Of a stretch of DNA of 64,000 nucleotides, positions 23,462-32,677 are shown in pieces (the first letter of the stretch is position 1; the number at the start of each line of letters is the position of its first letter). A program made the position numbers and the translations under genes. Source of the DNA: Rhodocollybia butyracea (lineage: Eukaryota > Basidiomycota > Agaricomycetes > Agaricales > Omphalotaceae); NCBI GenBank assembly GCA_015501585.1, contig JADNRY010000287.1, forward strand, positions 1-64,000, given 5' to 3'. The notes beneath the pieces are model-generated. The model made no database searches, had not been told where the DNA came from, and saw only the letters and a program-made list of their open reading frames with translations.

Positions 23462-25804
23462 ATGACCTCTCAAAATCAATCAGAGAAGTCATATCAGAGT
23501 GTGCGCGATCGCGCACCTTCCATTCGTGGTGACGTGTCACCACACTCAATCTATTCAGTCGCATCAGCGACTCATTCCGTACGTGCGTCTGAAAGACGGC
23601 ACTACAGGCAGGACAAGAGTCCACCTAATGAACAGTCTATGACTATTCGTAAGAAACGGCCAACCCGAGAGTGTTTAAGTGAGATTTCTTCTGCGCTACG
23701 AGACGTAGCGGCATCACTCGACAAGAGTACGCAAGTACTCAATCGTATTCTCAACATAACTGAGAAATGGGATGCATCTAGCATCCGATCTAATGAAGAA
23801 AGATCTTCTTCATCGAGAAACAGCAATAGAATCACTATTGCTGCACCCACACCGAGACGGCCTGCCGTCACACCGCCGGTATTGCACAATGCAGCACCAT
23901 CTGTTCCTACCGAGGCAAACAACTCGGTACGCCAATGGCGTGAGACTGTGCCCAAGGCACCGTCAGTCCAACAATCACTGTTGGACAAACAGTATTCACA
24001 AGGGATGACCAAGTCACCCCGTCATGTTCCTGTATTCCGACAGGAATACGCACCAGTGTCAGTAACTATACCGACACCCATCTACACATCCCGCATGAGA
24101 CAGAGTCCCAATGCGGAGGTAGCGTCTCTGACACTGCGAGGTCCCAGGCCATTACCGGTGACCAAATCTTGCTCACCACAAAGCGCGGTGAACATTAAAA
24201 GTGAACCGAAGTTACCTCGTAACTTCAATCAGGTAGTAGTGATACCACCACAGGAAAGTACAATGTACTTCCCTACTGCAAGGGCGCCAATGATACCCAA
24301 TATTATTACACCTCCAGTAGTTGTACCAAACACTACTGGAAATCATTCCAGTATGGGACCGCAACATGGTATCCTTCCGATAGTTCCTACTACCATATCC
24401 ATCACCCCGGCGACACAAAGTGTTGCCCCTCCGGTAGTACACACTACCGTAAGACTGCCCAAATTGCCGCCCAGCAATGCGCCAGAGCCAAGTTCAATGC
24501 CAGTACCAACAGTATTGGCTGAGTTGCAACCACAGCCGCTTCCATTGGGAGTAGCTAAAGATTGGATGAGTCGCATAGCGATTCAACGCCAACATAACAC
24601 CAGTCTCCGAGATTTTGGATTTGCGCCATCTGGGCTTCCCGACCAAATGGTGGGATATAATGTCGACGGAATACCCGTTGATAAATTGACTACTCCCAGA
24701 GAAATCTGGGATCGATTTTACATTCCACCCGCTGAGTCCTTTCCAGGACCAAGCAATAATGCCGGAGCGAAAGCGCCTAGCAAAAAATCCCGTGAAGGGG
24801 GGAGGAAGCACAAGAGTGCTAAATCCAAAGGCCGCAAACGCAGGCCATGGTCGGATGCATCATCTGACTCTAGTGATACCGAGTCAAATACTGACTCTTC
24901 GTCTGATGCCTCTTGGCTAGACAAATTTGCTACCCGTAAGGGTAAAATTACTCCTAATGAGCGCCGTAAAATACTGCGTTCACTTGCATCTAAGATGCGA
25001 GAAACAACAGGTGACGACGAACGTCGTTCCCGATGGAAACACAAGGTACACAAAGTGTACCGTAAACAAATTCGAGATAAGGTAGGGAATCCTATCCCTC
25101 CCATTGAGAGCCGTAAAGCTCTTAAAGTTCCATCTCCGGAGGTCTATGACGGATCTCCGGATGTCGATGTCTTCGAGCGGTGGCTAATGTCACTTCTCCA
25201 ATGGATGGTAGTCAACCGCATGTGCGGTGACGATTACGATGCTACACGGACTGCCGTGCTTGGCATGTTTCTAAAGGGCAAAGCCCTTGACTGGTATAAC
25301 GACGAAGTCGCTGGTATACACCGCACTGTCCTTAAGTGGACATTTGAAGGCGCCATCATTGGTGTCTTTGATCGTTGCATCCAAGCAACGACCATTCATC
25401 AAGCTGCACGGCAGTTTGACCTTATTGAGTATTCACCCGATACGGGTGTGAGGGATTATTATTCCTCACTTACACGATGGGCATCACGGATGCTCCAAAC
25501 ACCGGATGATGCAACAATGCGGAAACGGTTCATTGAGGGATTACCCTTCAATATTATCAGGCAACTCACGAACGAGGGGATCGTTCCGGAGTATGCCAAA
25601 TTAGAAGTGATGGTCAGAGCCGTCACACGCATTGAGGACCACACGGCCCTCACTAAATATTATGTCTCTTCTAGGAATAGAGACGATGAACTTGAATCAT
25701 CAGAACACCCCGATGAGTCGTACACCGAGAACATTAAAAATGTTCTTGAGCCAATCGAGGAGGACACCTCCTTAAGTATCGGAAAGGATAAACCTTCCGA
25801 ATGA
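23462..25804 (+). CDS. Gag protein of TR-GAG-type element
   Basis: An intact 780-codon ORF, the only one in the element. Residues 1 to about 430 are Ser/Pro/Thr-rich and probably disordered. A Lys/Arg-rich patch (RKHKSAKSKGRKRRP) is near residues 445-460, followed by an acidic Ser-rich segment. From about 555 to 730 comes a retrotransposon Gag core: PEVYDGSPDVDVFERWL, then GMFLKGKALDWYND, and a helical stretch with RKRFIEGLPFNIIRQL. There is no CCHC zinc knuckle and no protease motif. In the family this protein forms the particle and packages RNA; here it would supply particles or RNA-binding function while enzymes come from a partner element. The start ATG at 23462 follows 150 nt of leader. 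Codon choice repeatedly makes perfect inverted repeats, which is unusual. Confidence 0.85.
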   Translation: MTSQNQSEKSYQSVRDRAPSIRGDVSPHSIYSVASATHSVRASERRHYRQDKSPPNEQSMTIRKKRPTRECLSEISSALRDVAASLDKSTQVLNRILNITEKWDASSIRSNEERSSSSRNSNRITIAAPTPRRPAVTPPVLHNAAPSVPTEANNSVRQWRETVPKAPSVQQSLLDKQYSQGMTKSPRHVPVFRQEYAPVSVTIPTPIYTSRMRQSPNAEVASLTLRGPRPLPVTKSCSPQSAVNIKSEPKLPRNFNQVVVIPPQESTMYFPTARAPMIPNIITPPVVVPNTTGNHSSMGPQHGILPIVPTTISITPATQSVAPPVVHTTVRLPKLPPSNAPEPSSMPVPTVLAELQPQPLPLGVAKDWMSRIAIQRQHNTSLRDFGFAPSGLPDQMVGYNVDGIPVDKLTTPREIWDRFYIPPAESFPGPSNNAGAKAPSKKSREGGRKHKSAKSKGRKRRPWSDASSDSSDTESNTDSSSDASWLDKFATRKGKITPNERRKILRSLASKMRETTGDDERRSRWKHKVHKVYRKQIRDKVGNPIPPIESRKALKVPSPEVYDGSPDVDVFERWLMSLLQWMVVNRMCGDDYDATRTAVLGMFLKGKALDWYNDEVAGIHRTVLKWTFEGAIIGVFDRCIQATTIHQAARQFDLIEYSPDTGVRDYYSSLTRWASRMLQTPDDATMRKRFIEGLPFNIIRQLTNEGIVPEYAKLEVMVRAVTRIEDHTALTKYYVSSRNRDDELESSEHPDESYTENIKNVLEPIEEDTSLSIGKDKPSE

Positions 25805-26145
25805 TTTATTGGGTTATTCCGACGCCCAGGTAATATGCCTTACCTGGGCATCACTACTTATCCTCAGCCCGGATTCTCACTGAGAATCCTCATTAAGCAA
25901 TACTCGGAAACTTCCGAGTCTGCGCGTTGAACATTCGGACATTTCTGAATCAAATCATACTCTAGTGGTACGCCCTACTACCGTTTGATTCGGACAAGTC
26001 CGAAAATCTGATGCGCCGCATCAATTAAATCCCGTACTTGATGCGGGAGCATTCTATGTTAAACCAAATTAGAAATGGTTTGGATGGTGATGATGTCATT
26101 ACCATTTTCGATTCACATCCCTGATGTTAATCTGGTGGGGGAGGG
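25805..26145 (+). other. 3' untranslated region with dense hairpins and PPT
   Basis: It holds perfect stems of 10 bp (25824-25849), 8-9 bp (25871-25889), 8 bp (25912-25929), 7 bp (25989-26004) and 6 bp (26009-26023). A 10-bp stem with one G-T pair lies at 26084-26105. The polypurine tract GTGGGGGAGGG at about 26135-26145 directly adjoins the 3' LTR. Confidence 0.8.
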
Positions 26146-26398
26146 TGTAACGCCTCCGCCTCTCCATAATCACCACTGACCATATCCGGCGATACGGTCA
26201 TCCTAGACACCGCCGATAGACCAAACGGTCTATCTTATCTTTCTATTTATTATTAATTATATAATAAATCCGTTACTATAAGTATCGTACGATTACTTAA
26301 GAGTCTAGTTAGTCTTTTACACCGTCGTACACACAATAGTATCCTATTTGTCGTGTTCACCGGTGTTCTTAAGGACTTTGCCCATAGGGCGCGTTATA
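26146..26398 (+). repeat. 3' LTR of gag-only element
   Basis: 252 of 253 positions match the 5' LTR. The one change (A at 26182) breaks a base pair of the first LTR hairpin, leaving the second intact. Confidence 0.92.
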
Positions 26399-26694
26399 AA
26401 TACCCTTTGCATGCTGTTGGAAATATATGGACTCCTAGTTGTGTATACCAGATGGTGTGTCTGTGTCTATGTCTAAAAATGCTAGTGTAAGACTATGGTC
26501 AAGAGAAGGCAATATGCAGAGTATTAAGGTAAGATGGATTTGAGAGTGCAATCCAAAGTCAGGAACTAATTTACACAAGCTTATGACTGACTACATCATG
26601 GGGAGAAAGGAAGGAGGTGATGGTGGTACCAGGTAAGCATTGAACCTGGAACACACATTGCTGCACCTGTGTGCCATAAATATACATAGCCCAC

Positions 26695-26870
26695 TCTGCT
26701 TAGGGATCCGCACCGTACCGTATATGGTTACGGCCGTACCACTTACGGTTTCATACGGTACTTGGTGGTATCGTACCCGTACTGTAATTTTTCTTTAGAA
26801 ATAGCTTACAGTACGGTACAGGTAGAAATACAGGTTACGGCTGTATTGTACAGCCATAAAAATCACATGA
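26695..26870. repeat. CCGTA/TACGG-rich palindromic relic
   Basis: A short AT/GC mosaic with repeated ACCGTA, TACGGT and GTACCG words in both orientations, beginning near GGGATCCGCACCGTACCG at 26702. It resembles a subterminal MITE piece of the same style as 15321-15989. No clean terminal repeat pair was found. Confidence 0.4.
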
Positions 26871-27293
26871 ACTTAAAAATATATATGTCTACACATCTGG
26901 GTAAGCCTTTAAAGCATCCTCAAGTGCTTTCCTCTTAAGCCTTCGGAGTTGATGTTTGTACAGCATGAGTACGCAAATGGTCTCCGGCTTCAAGCGAGCA
27001 CGACGGAGAGATACGGTATCAGTGTTGTACCTAAGCCTTAAGACTTAAATAAGGTTAAGACCTTAATTACATTCTTAATTAAGACCTAACTTCATTTAGA
27101 TTTGATTCTAAGGGTTAACTATTCCTTAATTATACATGTGACTGTGTACTCCAAATATCTAGGAACCAAATAAAATAGATGGAACTTACCGTTTGAACAA
27201 TGAATCGTGCGCGCAATAAGAACAAGCTTTACCAAATGTAAGCAGAGAGAACAGGCTGGTGGGGGTTTAGTAAGACCCATGGCATCCAACATA
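26871..27293. other. intergenic, nothing recognised
   Basis: Contains CTTAA-rich sequence at 27025-27130 (repeated TTAAGRC words). No gene supported. Confidence 0.35.
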
Positions 27294-27451
27294 GCACTGC
27301 CTCGTCATCACACCAATCAATGGGTGTAAGCCTGGTAAGATGGGCCCCACATGCCAGGCCCCCTCCCCTGGATTTGGGACTTTCCCTACATTGTGATTCA
27401 CAAATAATTCCGCGAATAATTCCAGATATTTTTAATAAGGCAAGAGTCCAG
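27294..27451. repeat. left arm of ~150-bp inverted repeat
   Basis: Inverted match to 29029-29175. Shared blocks include ATCACACCAATCAATGGGTG, CCTGGTAAGATGGGCCCCAC and AGGCAAGAGTCCAG, with small gaps. The arms enclose about 1.58 kb with no recognisable transposase, so this may be a long-TIR non-autonomous element or two inverted copies of a shorter repeat. Confidence 0.75.
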
Positions 27452-29028
27452 ATGGCCAATAGGGTATGAGTATAAGTACTATAGACTGATGTAGCGAGCA
27501 AAAAACCCTGCCTGGTCCTGCCTGGTTCCGGCAAGTTCCAGTGCCAAGTCCGGGCAATCGGAACCTATTGGAACTGACTGACTTGAGCACTTGGCACGGA
27601 CGCTATCAATCACTACCCGCCCATTGTCCCGGCTTTGTCCAAATTTATGCTCGATACTGCAATAAAGAGGATTTAAGCTGAAGCTGTAGGTGGTTTCCTA
27701 TTATTTTGCCCAGCATTCATTGGAGGCCCTTCTACTTCACGCTCTCACGACTTTTTGAGTACTTGTGCACCGGGAAGTCATCAGGAAACAGTAAAATGAT
27801 GCGTATCCCTCAGTGTCTGTACACTCCTGTACACCTCATATCATATGTAGGGTCAACTACTCTATTTGTACAGATCTGTACTTGTATGTATTGATTTGTA
27901 TCAGTGGCATGAGACTACACAGGGTTCTTTCCAATTGGTATTCCTCAGGGTGGCGATTTGTACAATCTGTACAACACTTACATTGGGCAGGAGAACAATG
28001 GATTTTCTAGTATTGTGGATTATTGGATTCCATACTAAATTTCTCCTTATCATCAAGTCAGTCCTTGTTGATGAGCGATGTTCTTTCCCTCAAATTCATG
28101 GCCGCCACAAACCTAGGGTTAATGTAACATCAAATGGCCGTACATAACAGAGTAAATTAGATGTATAAGATACTATTAGAGCCAATGCACCTGTAATATC
28201 TGGCTCCAAAAATCCAAGAGCTTCAAAGGCGAGGATCCTGACAAAGACGGGCGGGCAGTCTTTATAAGCGCTCAGTGATTCCCACCGTTAGTGGGGTAGC
28301 CGCACATTTATTGATCTACGCTTGGATCTGCATTAAATACTAGTTGAAGACATAAGATATGTGTAAAGAAACAGTGCGTAATTGCACAGGACTCAAAACC
28401 AGGATTTATTTGAGAGTAAGGGAAGGATGTACTACTTGTCTACAAGTTCGTTAACAGCTGAAGCTCATGCATCAAGTGCATTACTTCCGTACCGTTGTAT
28501 TTACAATGGACTGGCAAGTGCTGAACCTGCCTGCCTTGCCCTTGAGCCAACTTGGATATGTTGAGTTGGACTCAGTGGAAATTGTACATGACATGTTGAA
28601 AAGCGCCAGATAATGGTGGGGGCTGCTGAGGAGCGACCGAGGCTCACGCAATGCAGAGTATAAGCTCGGGATAGCAATAGGTGGGCAGCAATTGCAGGAT
28701 CTTATCATTGGTTTTTATAGCTTACATATAGTCCATCTGGACATGCTGGCCAGCAACAACGCTGCTTAGTACTTAATTTTTGGCATAGCTTGCACAAATA
28801 TAATTTTTTGTTGCTCAAAAATACACTAAGATGATGAAAGCTGGTAAGAAACATTGGGATAGCATTTATTGATGAAATCGTAAAGGGCGGGCTGTGATCT
28901 TCCAATGCGACAACTTCGAAGATCTAAGTCTTGGAAGCTGATGGGATTATTTACCGAAAGATTGTTGCAATGTTATTGTGCCCTTATCGCACCGGTTTTA
29001 TATGGCTTACAAAGGTTCTATAGACCTT
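27452..29028. other. spacer between inverted arms, no gene recognised
   Basis: Short open frames only (93 codons at most). TGTACA-type words repeat at 27830-27970. No transposase motif. Confidence 0.35.
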
Positions 29029-29175
29029 CTGGACTCTTGCCTTATTAAAGATATCTGGAATTATTCACAAAATTATTTGCAATGTAGGGAAAGTCCCAAA
29101 TCCAGGGGCGGGGCCTGGCATGTGGGGCCCATCTTACCAGGCTTACACCCATTGATTGGTGTGATGACGAAGTGC
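29029..29175. repeat. right arm of ~150-bp inverted repeat
   Basis: Complement of 27294-27451; see that entry. The small open frame at 28978-29340 that overlaps it reads through the repeat and is probably not a gene. Confidence 0.75.
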
Positions 29176-29446
29176 AACATAACCGCCAGTGAGGATGGGG
29201 AAATCAGGATTAGCAGTGACATCAATAACCTGACAAATATCATCCACAGCATGGTAACTGGCTGTGAGAATGGCGCTCACGAACCCAGCCTGAATGGAGC
29301 TCAGGACACAGATATAATAATTATCTACTTGTTATTATAAGTAACTACATTGTATGAATATTTATTGTTATAACAAGACGGCATAATAATAATTCTATTG
29401 TAATCCCGCAGGCACGCTAAAGCCTCGTTTACGCTAGCAGAATATA

Positions 29447-29510
29447 CCTAACCCCTAACCGCTAAATTTCGTGCTTTGCGCGAGCCTAACCCTAAACCCT
29501 AACCGCTAAC
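29447..29510. repeat. interstitial telomere-like repeats
   Basis: CCTAACCCCTAACC at 29447-29460 and CCTAACCCTAAACCCTAACC at 29485-29504, separated by a non-telomeric 24 bp, with flanking CCGCTAAA and CCGCTAAC variants. Most fungi use TTAGGG telomere repeats, so this is a short degenerate (CCCTAA)n island, consistent with a healed break or an old chromosome end. Confidence 0.7.
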
Positions 29511-30590
29511 TTTGGAATACTGATACACCCTATTGATATGCTAACTCGGGGCTGCACACGAAAGTGAATGAAAGACTAAGTCCAACACACACCAACACAC
29601 ACACACTATGAATCAAGCACAAGTTCGGAGGGGTACACAAAAAGATATATAATTCAAAGTACAATCAACTTTAATAGATTTTCTTCACAAGTTCTATTGA
29701 ACTTGGGCGTGATTTCTGTTCTTTGGACCTAATAACTTTACTTTGAGAGACACCTAATAGCTTTACTTATATTACTTCTTCTTGAATACAAGTCTAATTG
29801 CTTAATACTGTCTGTCTTTCTGTTACTAAGTCTAGTCTTTCAGAACTAATCACTAGAAGCACCTGAACACTACTAGCTGAGACTGTGAGCCAAAGCCAGA
29901 AGTGGGGGGTAAGAATGCTTGCTCCATTTCGTCAGGCATCCTTCCTTATATTCTAAATTTGATCAATTGCAATTATAAAGCATAAATGCTACACACGAGC
30001 ACAGCGGGAATACATGTGCTCTTGTTATTCAATAGAAGCTCATGAAATTGTTATTTCACGCGCTGTCTTATATCTGCGGGACGCCGCGGCATGATCTTGG
30101 AATGATCCCGGAACCTCGGCATATCAATCTCCTCACATCAATCTCCTCGGGGTCGGGGATACATTAATCTCCTCACATCAATTTCTGATGGGAAGTCCCC
30201 CTTGGGCCGTTTAACTTTGATACTTGTTCTGTCTATCTAGTAGTCTTCTAGTTTGCAATAAGATATCTTAGGATCGCTTCAACAGTCTGAATATTAGTCC
30301 TAATTGTAGTGGGTTTTAGTATTCATTGTATCATTATTAATTACAACCGTGTTCTGTTACCGAGACTTTTGATGTCATCAGTAATTAACATCTGTGTGTT
30401 TAATGTGACCACGCGGCACTGCCGCACTTATCAGAATACTTCGTACAGTGTATATGTCTTATACAATGTGACTTGGTGCCCAAAACGCGCATATATCGCA
30501 TGTTTACGCCCAAATAATTGTGGGCCGTATCACTATTTACACCTGTACAAACATTTTCCTGCTGACAAACCAGTGAAAAGTATCACAGAT
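29511..30590. other. intergenic, short local repeats
   Basis: The word CACATCAATCTCCTC and close variants occur about three times at 30120-30190. The open frame at 30309-30686 has no recognisable motif. Nothing else supported. Confidence 0.35.
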
Positions 30591-30599
30591 CAACTCTGG

Positions 30600-31510
30600 T
30601 CAACGTTACAAGTGGTGAGCTCGAGTTTGGAGATCACGGGCCGGAACCTCCTAATGAACTTGAAAGTTCAAGCACAAAAATTATAGAATTTCATTGGAAG
30701 GCAGAGTATTTAGCTATGTATGTAGTCCAAGGTCATCAAGAGTACAAAGTACTGTACAATTATGACCGTAAGTTCAGCCCTCTGGAGCATTACGGGCTAA
30801 ATTTGGGTCACACCCAGTTCAACACCCAAATTTTTGCATTACACATTAGTTCAGGCGCTGTAGGCGCCGCTAAAATTGCATATTGAAGCACAAAAATGCA
30901 GTTTAATGCGTTATGACCAGATTTTTTGCAGTTCATGCCGCTGCATTATGTGTTACAGATCTGGAGCCTTACGAGTTCAGAGTGGTTGCGTTATGTGTTA
31001 CTGAACTTCCAGTCGTAATTGTACAGTAAGTTCATACCCATCTCCCAGCGGCCAAGTTTGCAAACTTCCAGACGTCATAACATTGCACTGGGTACCTTCC
31101 ACAACATGCGCTCGATGTTCAACAAATGTTCGACAATGTAACACAGGAGGTAAGTGCCTTTTTATTAAAAAACTAGGTAAGCTGCAACTAATGGCAGACA
31201 CGCTGAGCCTGTTGACCATGTGTGCAGGTGATGAGGGCTTCTGGGTCATAGGCTGGTACGCTCGGATACTACGCACTTTAACGAGCCCCTTGTTTCCCAA
31301 ATTAGTAAGGATGATTTCTCGAGTCCGGGGTTGAAGGTTTCCGCTGAAAATTTTGCAAAGAGGCTGGAGGGATATACAATATCAGGAGTACAAGGTGAGT
31401 CGGAGTGAGCACAAGTAGCGGGTGAGCTTACCGCTTGGCAATAGGTGTGCATGCACAACAACTTCTAGCACAGAAAAAGAAACTGGCTGCTTTCATCAAG
31501 TCCAAGCCGA
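30600..31510 (+). pseudogene. multi-exon gene relic interrupted by a MITE, unrecognised
   Basis: The exon-like frame at about 30617-30770 (with EFHWKAEYLAMYVVQGHQEY) runs into the MITE at 30754. Further right, an exon at about 31265-31392 contains HFNEPLVSQISKDDF and KVSAENFAKRLEGYTISG. A short GT-AG intron joins it to an exon at 31444-31511 (AQQLLAQKKKLAAFIKSKPS). The right side is cut by the gypsy element at 31609. I do not recognise the family. The splice-consistent frames and non-repetitive composition suggest a real, now broken gene. Confidence 0.35.
30754..31024. mobile_element. 271-bp MITE
   Basis: Terminal inverted repeats of 24 bp with 20 matches (GTACAATTATGACCGTAAG... at 30754 and its complement ending at 31024). 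The ends themselves are GTAC palindromes with flanking ACT/AGT. It contains inverted CAGTTC/GAACTG words and no ORF. Confidence 0.6.
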
Positions 31511-31793
31511 GTGAGTCCAAAAGTGAAACATCTTTGAGTTTGCTTAACCACTCACAGACAAATGTGTAGGAAGACAAAAAGTTCTTTGTATGTTTTCTTG
31601 GAGCATATTGTTATGACCCGATTCTACACTATAGGCATATACACACTCTTTTTTCATTTATTAACAACCACTACTATCATTAATATTTTACCACTTAACA
31701 CTATCACATACATTCATTACTTATCTTCTCAACACAACTTCGGATAATGCTGCACATTACCATGGAAGCTGCAAAGACCCTTCCACACAGTAT

Positions 31794-31972
31794 TGACTCA
31801 TTATTAGTCAACTCCGGTTCCACTAAATGACTCAATATCAGTCATCCATGACTCTACTGAATGACTCAACATCAGTCATCCGCAGTTCCGCTTAAATGAC
31901 TCAGTAACAGTCATTGCACACCATTCCACAGTCATGCTGACTGATCCGCAGCATTTCCGCAGTTATGACTCA
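31794..31972 (+). promoter_or_regulatory. five TGACTCA (bZIP/Gcn4-type) sites in U3
   Basis: Sites start at 31794, 31828, 31862, 31897 and 31966, a near-34-bp period with one missing unit. TGACTCA is the classical AP-1/Gcn4 (Cpc1) motif, so transcription may respond to amino-acid starvation or stress. The motif is seen; the response is inference. The 3' LTR has the same set. Confidence 0.6.
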
Positions 31973-32018
31973 AATCTAGTCATTCTGCAGCATTTCCTAA
32001 CTAGTACATATTAAACAG

Positions 32019-32063
32019 TATATAAGGAAGCCAGATTTACCAATGTACAGTAGACGTATTATT
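32019..32063 (+). promoter_or_regulatory. TATA box and predicted transcription start / self-primer
   Basis: TATATAA at 32019-32025, then AGACGTATTATT at 32052-32063, 33 bp downstream, where a TATA-driven transcript should begin. This 12-mer is the exact complement of 32679-32690, immediately behind the LTR. The same spacing and word occur in the solo LTR (3264, 3297) and the 3' LTR (42594, 42627). Confidence 0.75.
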
Positions 32064-32126
32064 TTTCTTAAATCCAAACCCCCACTTGTTTGCTGTTATC
32101 ACTTGTGTGAATCACCAGACCAACTC

Positions 32127-32484
32127 ATTGTATCTTGTTGAGCTATCTCCAAGCTACAATACACATTTATACATCTTGTTGAGCTAACTCCAAGTTGTAT
32201 CCACTAATATTCACCTGTTGAGCTATCTCCTAGTGAATACTTCTTTAATTGCCACTTGTTGAGCTATCTCCGAGTTGCAACTTCCTATTACTTGTTGAGC
32301 TATCTCCGAGTATCAGACATCACACTCACTATTACTTGTTGAGCTATCTCCGAGTATTAGACACCATACTCACTACTACTTGTCGAGCCATCTCCGAGTA
32401 TTAGTTCTGATTCATATTACTGCTTGTCGAGCCATCTCCGAGGGTAATCTTATTATTATTTGTCGAGCTATCTCCAAATAATAA
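32127..32484 (+). repeat. array of nine covarying stem-loops in R/U5
   Basis: Units at 32127-32160, 32169-32200, 32209-32238, 32249-32280, 32285-32316, 32329-32360, 32373-32404, 32416-32448 and 32453-32484. Each has an apical 12-nt core near TTGAGCTATCTC in which GAG and CTC can pair, closed by CTTG with CAAG or CGAG, then by outer arms that differ between units yet pair. Examples: ATTGTA with TACAAT (unit 1), ATACA with TGTAT (2), ATTCAC with GTGAAT (3), TTATTATTTG with CAAATAATAA (9). All lie downstream of the inferred RNA start, so the array is in the 5' leader of the genomic RNA. Confidence 0.85.
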
Positions 32485-32677
32485 GTTCTGTGAGTTTCGT
32501 ATTACAAACTAGTTACTAACTTTACTTGAGCCTAGTTGTTTGAGTATATATTTTTTGCCTAGCGGTTTCAACGAACGGAAAGGCTTGCTCTATAATCTCA
32601 TTAATTTCTCTTATCATTTTTACTGCCGAGTTACGTACTGTGAAGGTTTGGACGAGACTATTGATCGAGTCATAACA

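Larger units (their letters stand above)
23059..26398 (+). mobile_element. gag-only LTR retrotransposon (TR-GAG type)
   Basis: 3340 bp with two 253-bp LTRs (23059-23311, 26146-26398) that begin TGTAACGC, end GCGTTATA and differ at one position (G at 23095, A at 26182). The 5-bp target duplication AATAC lies at 23054-23058 and 26399-26403. A purine-rich GTGGGGGAGGG tract precedes the 3' LTR. The single ORF codes gag; protease, reverse transcriptase, RNase H and integrase are absent, so it must depend on enzymes of another element. Near-identical LTRs and the intact ORF mark a recent insertion. Almost the whole element is made of short perfect inverted repeats (see findings). Gag-only LTR elements (TR-GAGs) are known from plants; I infer this is a fungal counterpart. 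Confidence 0.92.
31609..32677 (+). repeat. 5' LTR of gypsy element
   Basis: 1069 bp, TGTTATGACCCG to GAGTCATAACA. U3 holds five TGACTCA words (31794, 31828, 31862, 31897, 31966) spaced about 34 bp or twice that. The TATA box TATATAA is at 32019-32025, and the inferred RNA start is at about 32052. R/U5 holds nine stem-loops. Confidence 0.95.

Noticed and set aside
23602..25104. Minus-strand open frames of 76-136 codons inside the gag-only element
   Set aside because: Shadows of the 780-codon plus-strand ORF. Because the sequence is rich in inverted repeats, both strands look similar in composition.
29447..29510. A real chromosome end
   Set aside because: The run is short, degenerate and interrupted, and ordinary sequence continues for tens of kilobases on both sides.
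31083..31334. 83-codon plus-strand ORF as a gene
   Set aside because: It crosses likely intron borders; the splice-consistent reading of the neighbourhood uses another frame from about 31265.
32127..32484. CRISPR-like pattern of regular repeats with variable spacers
   Set aside because: The repeat is only a 12-20 nt core, the variable parts are complementary arms around it rather than unique spacers, it lies in an LTR of a eukaryotic retroelement, and no cas genes are present.
32127..32484. Hammerhead or other small self-cleaving ribozyme in the LTR hairpins
   Set aside because: The hammerhead core words CTGATGA and GAAA are not found in the right arrangement.
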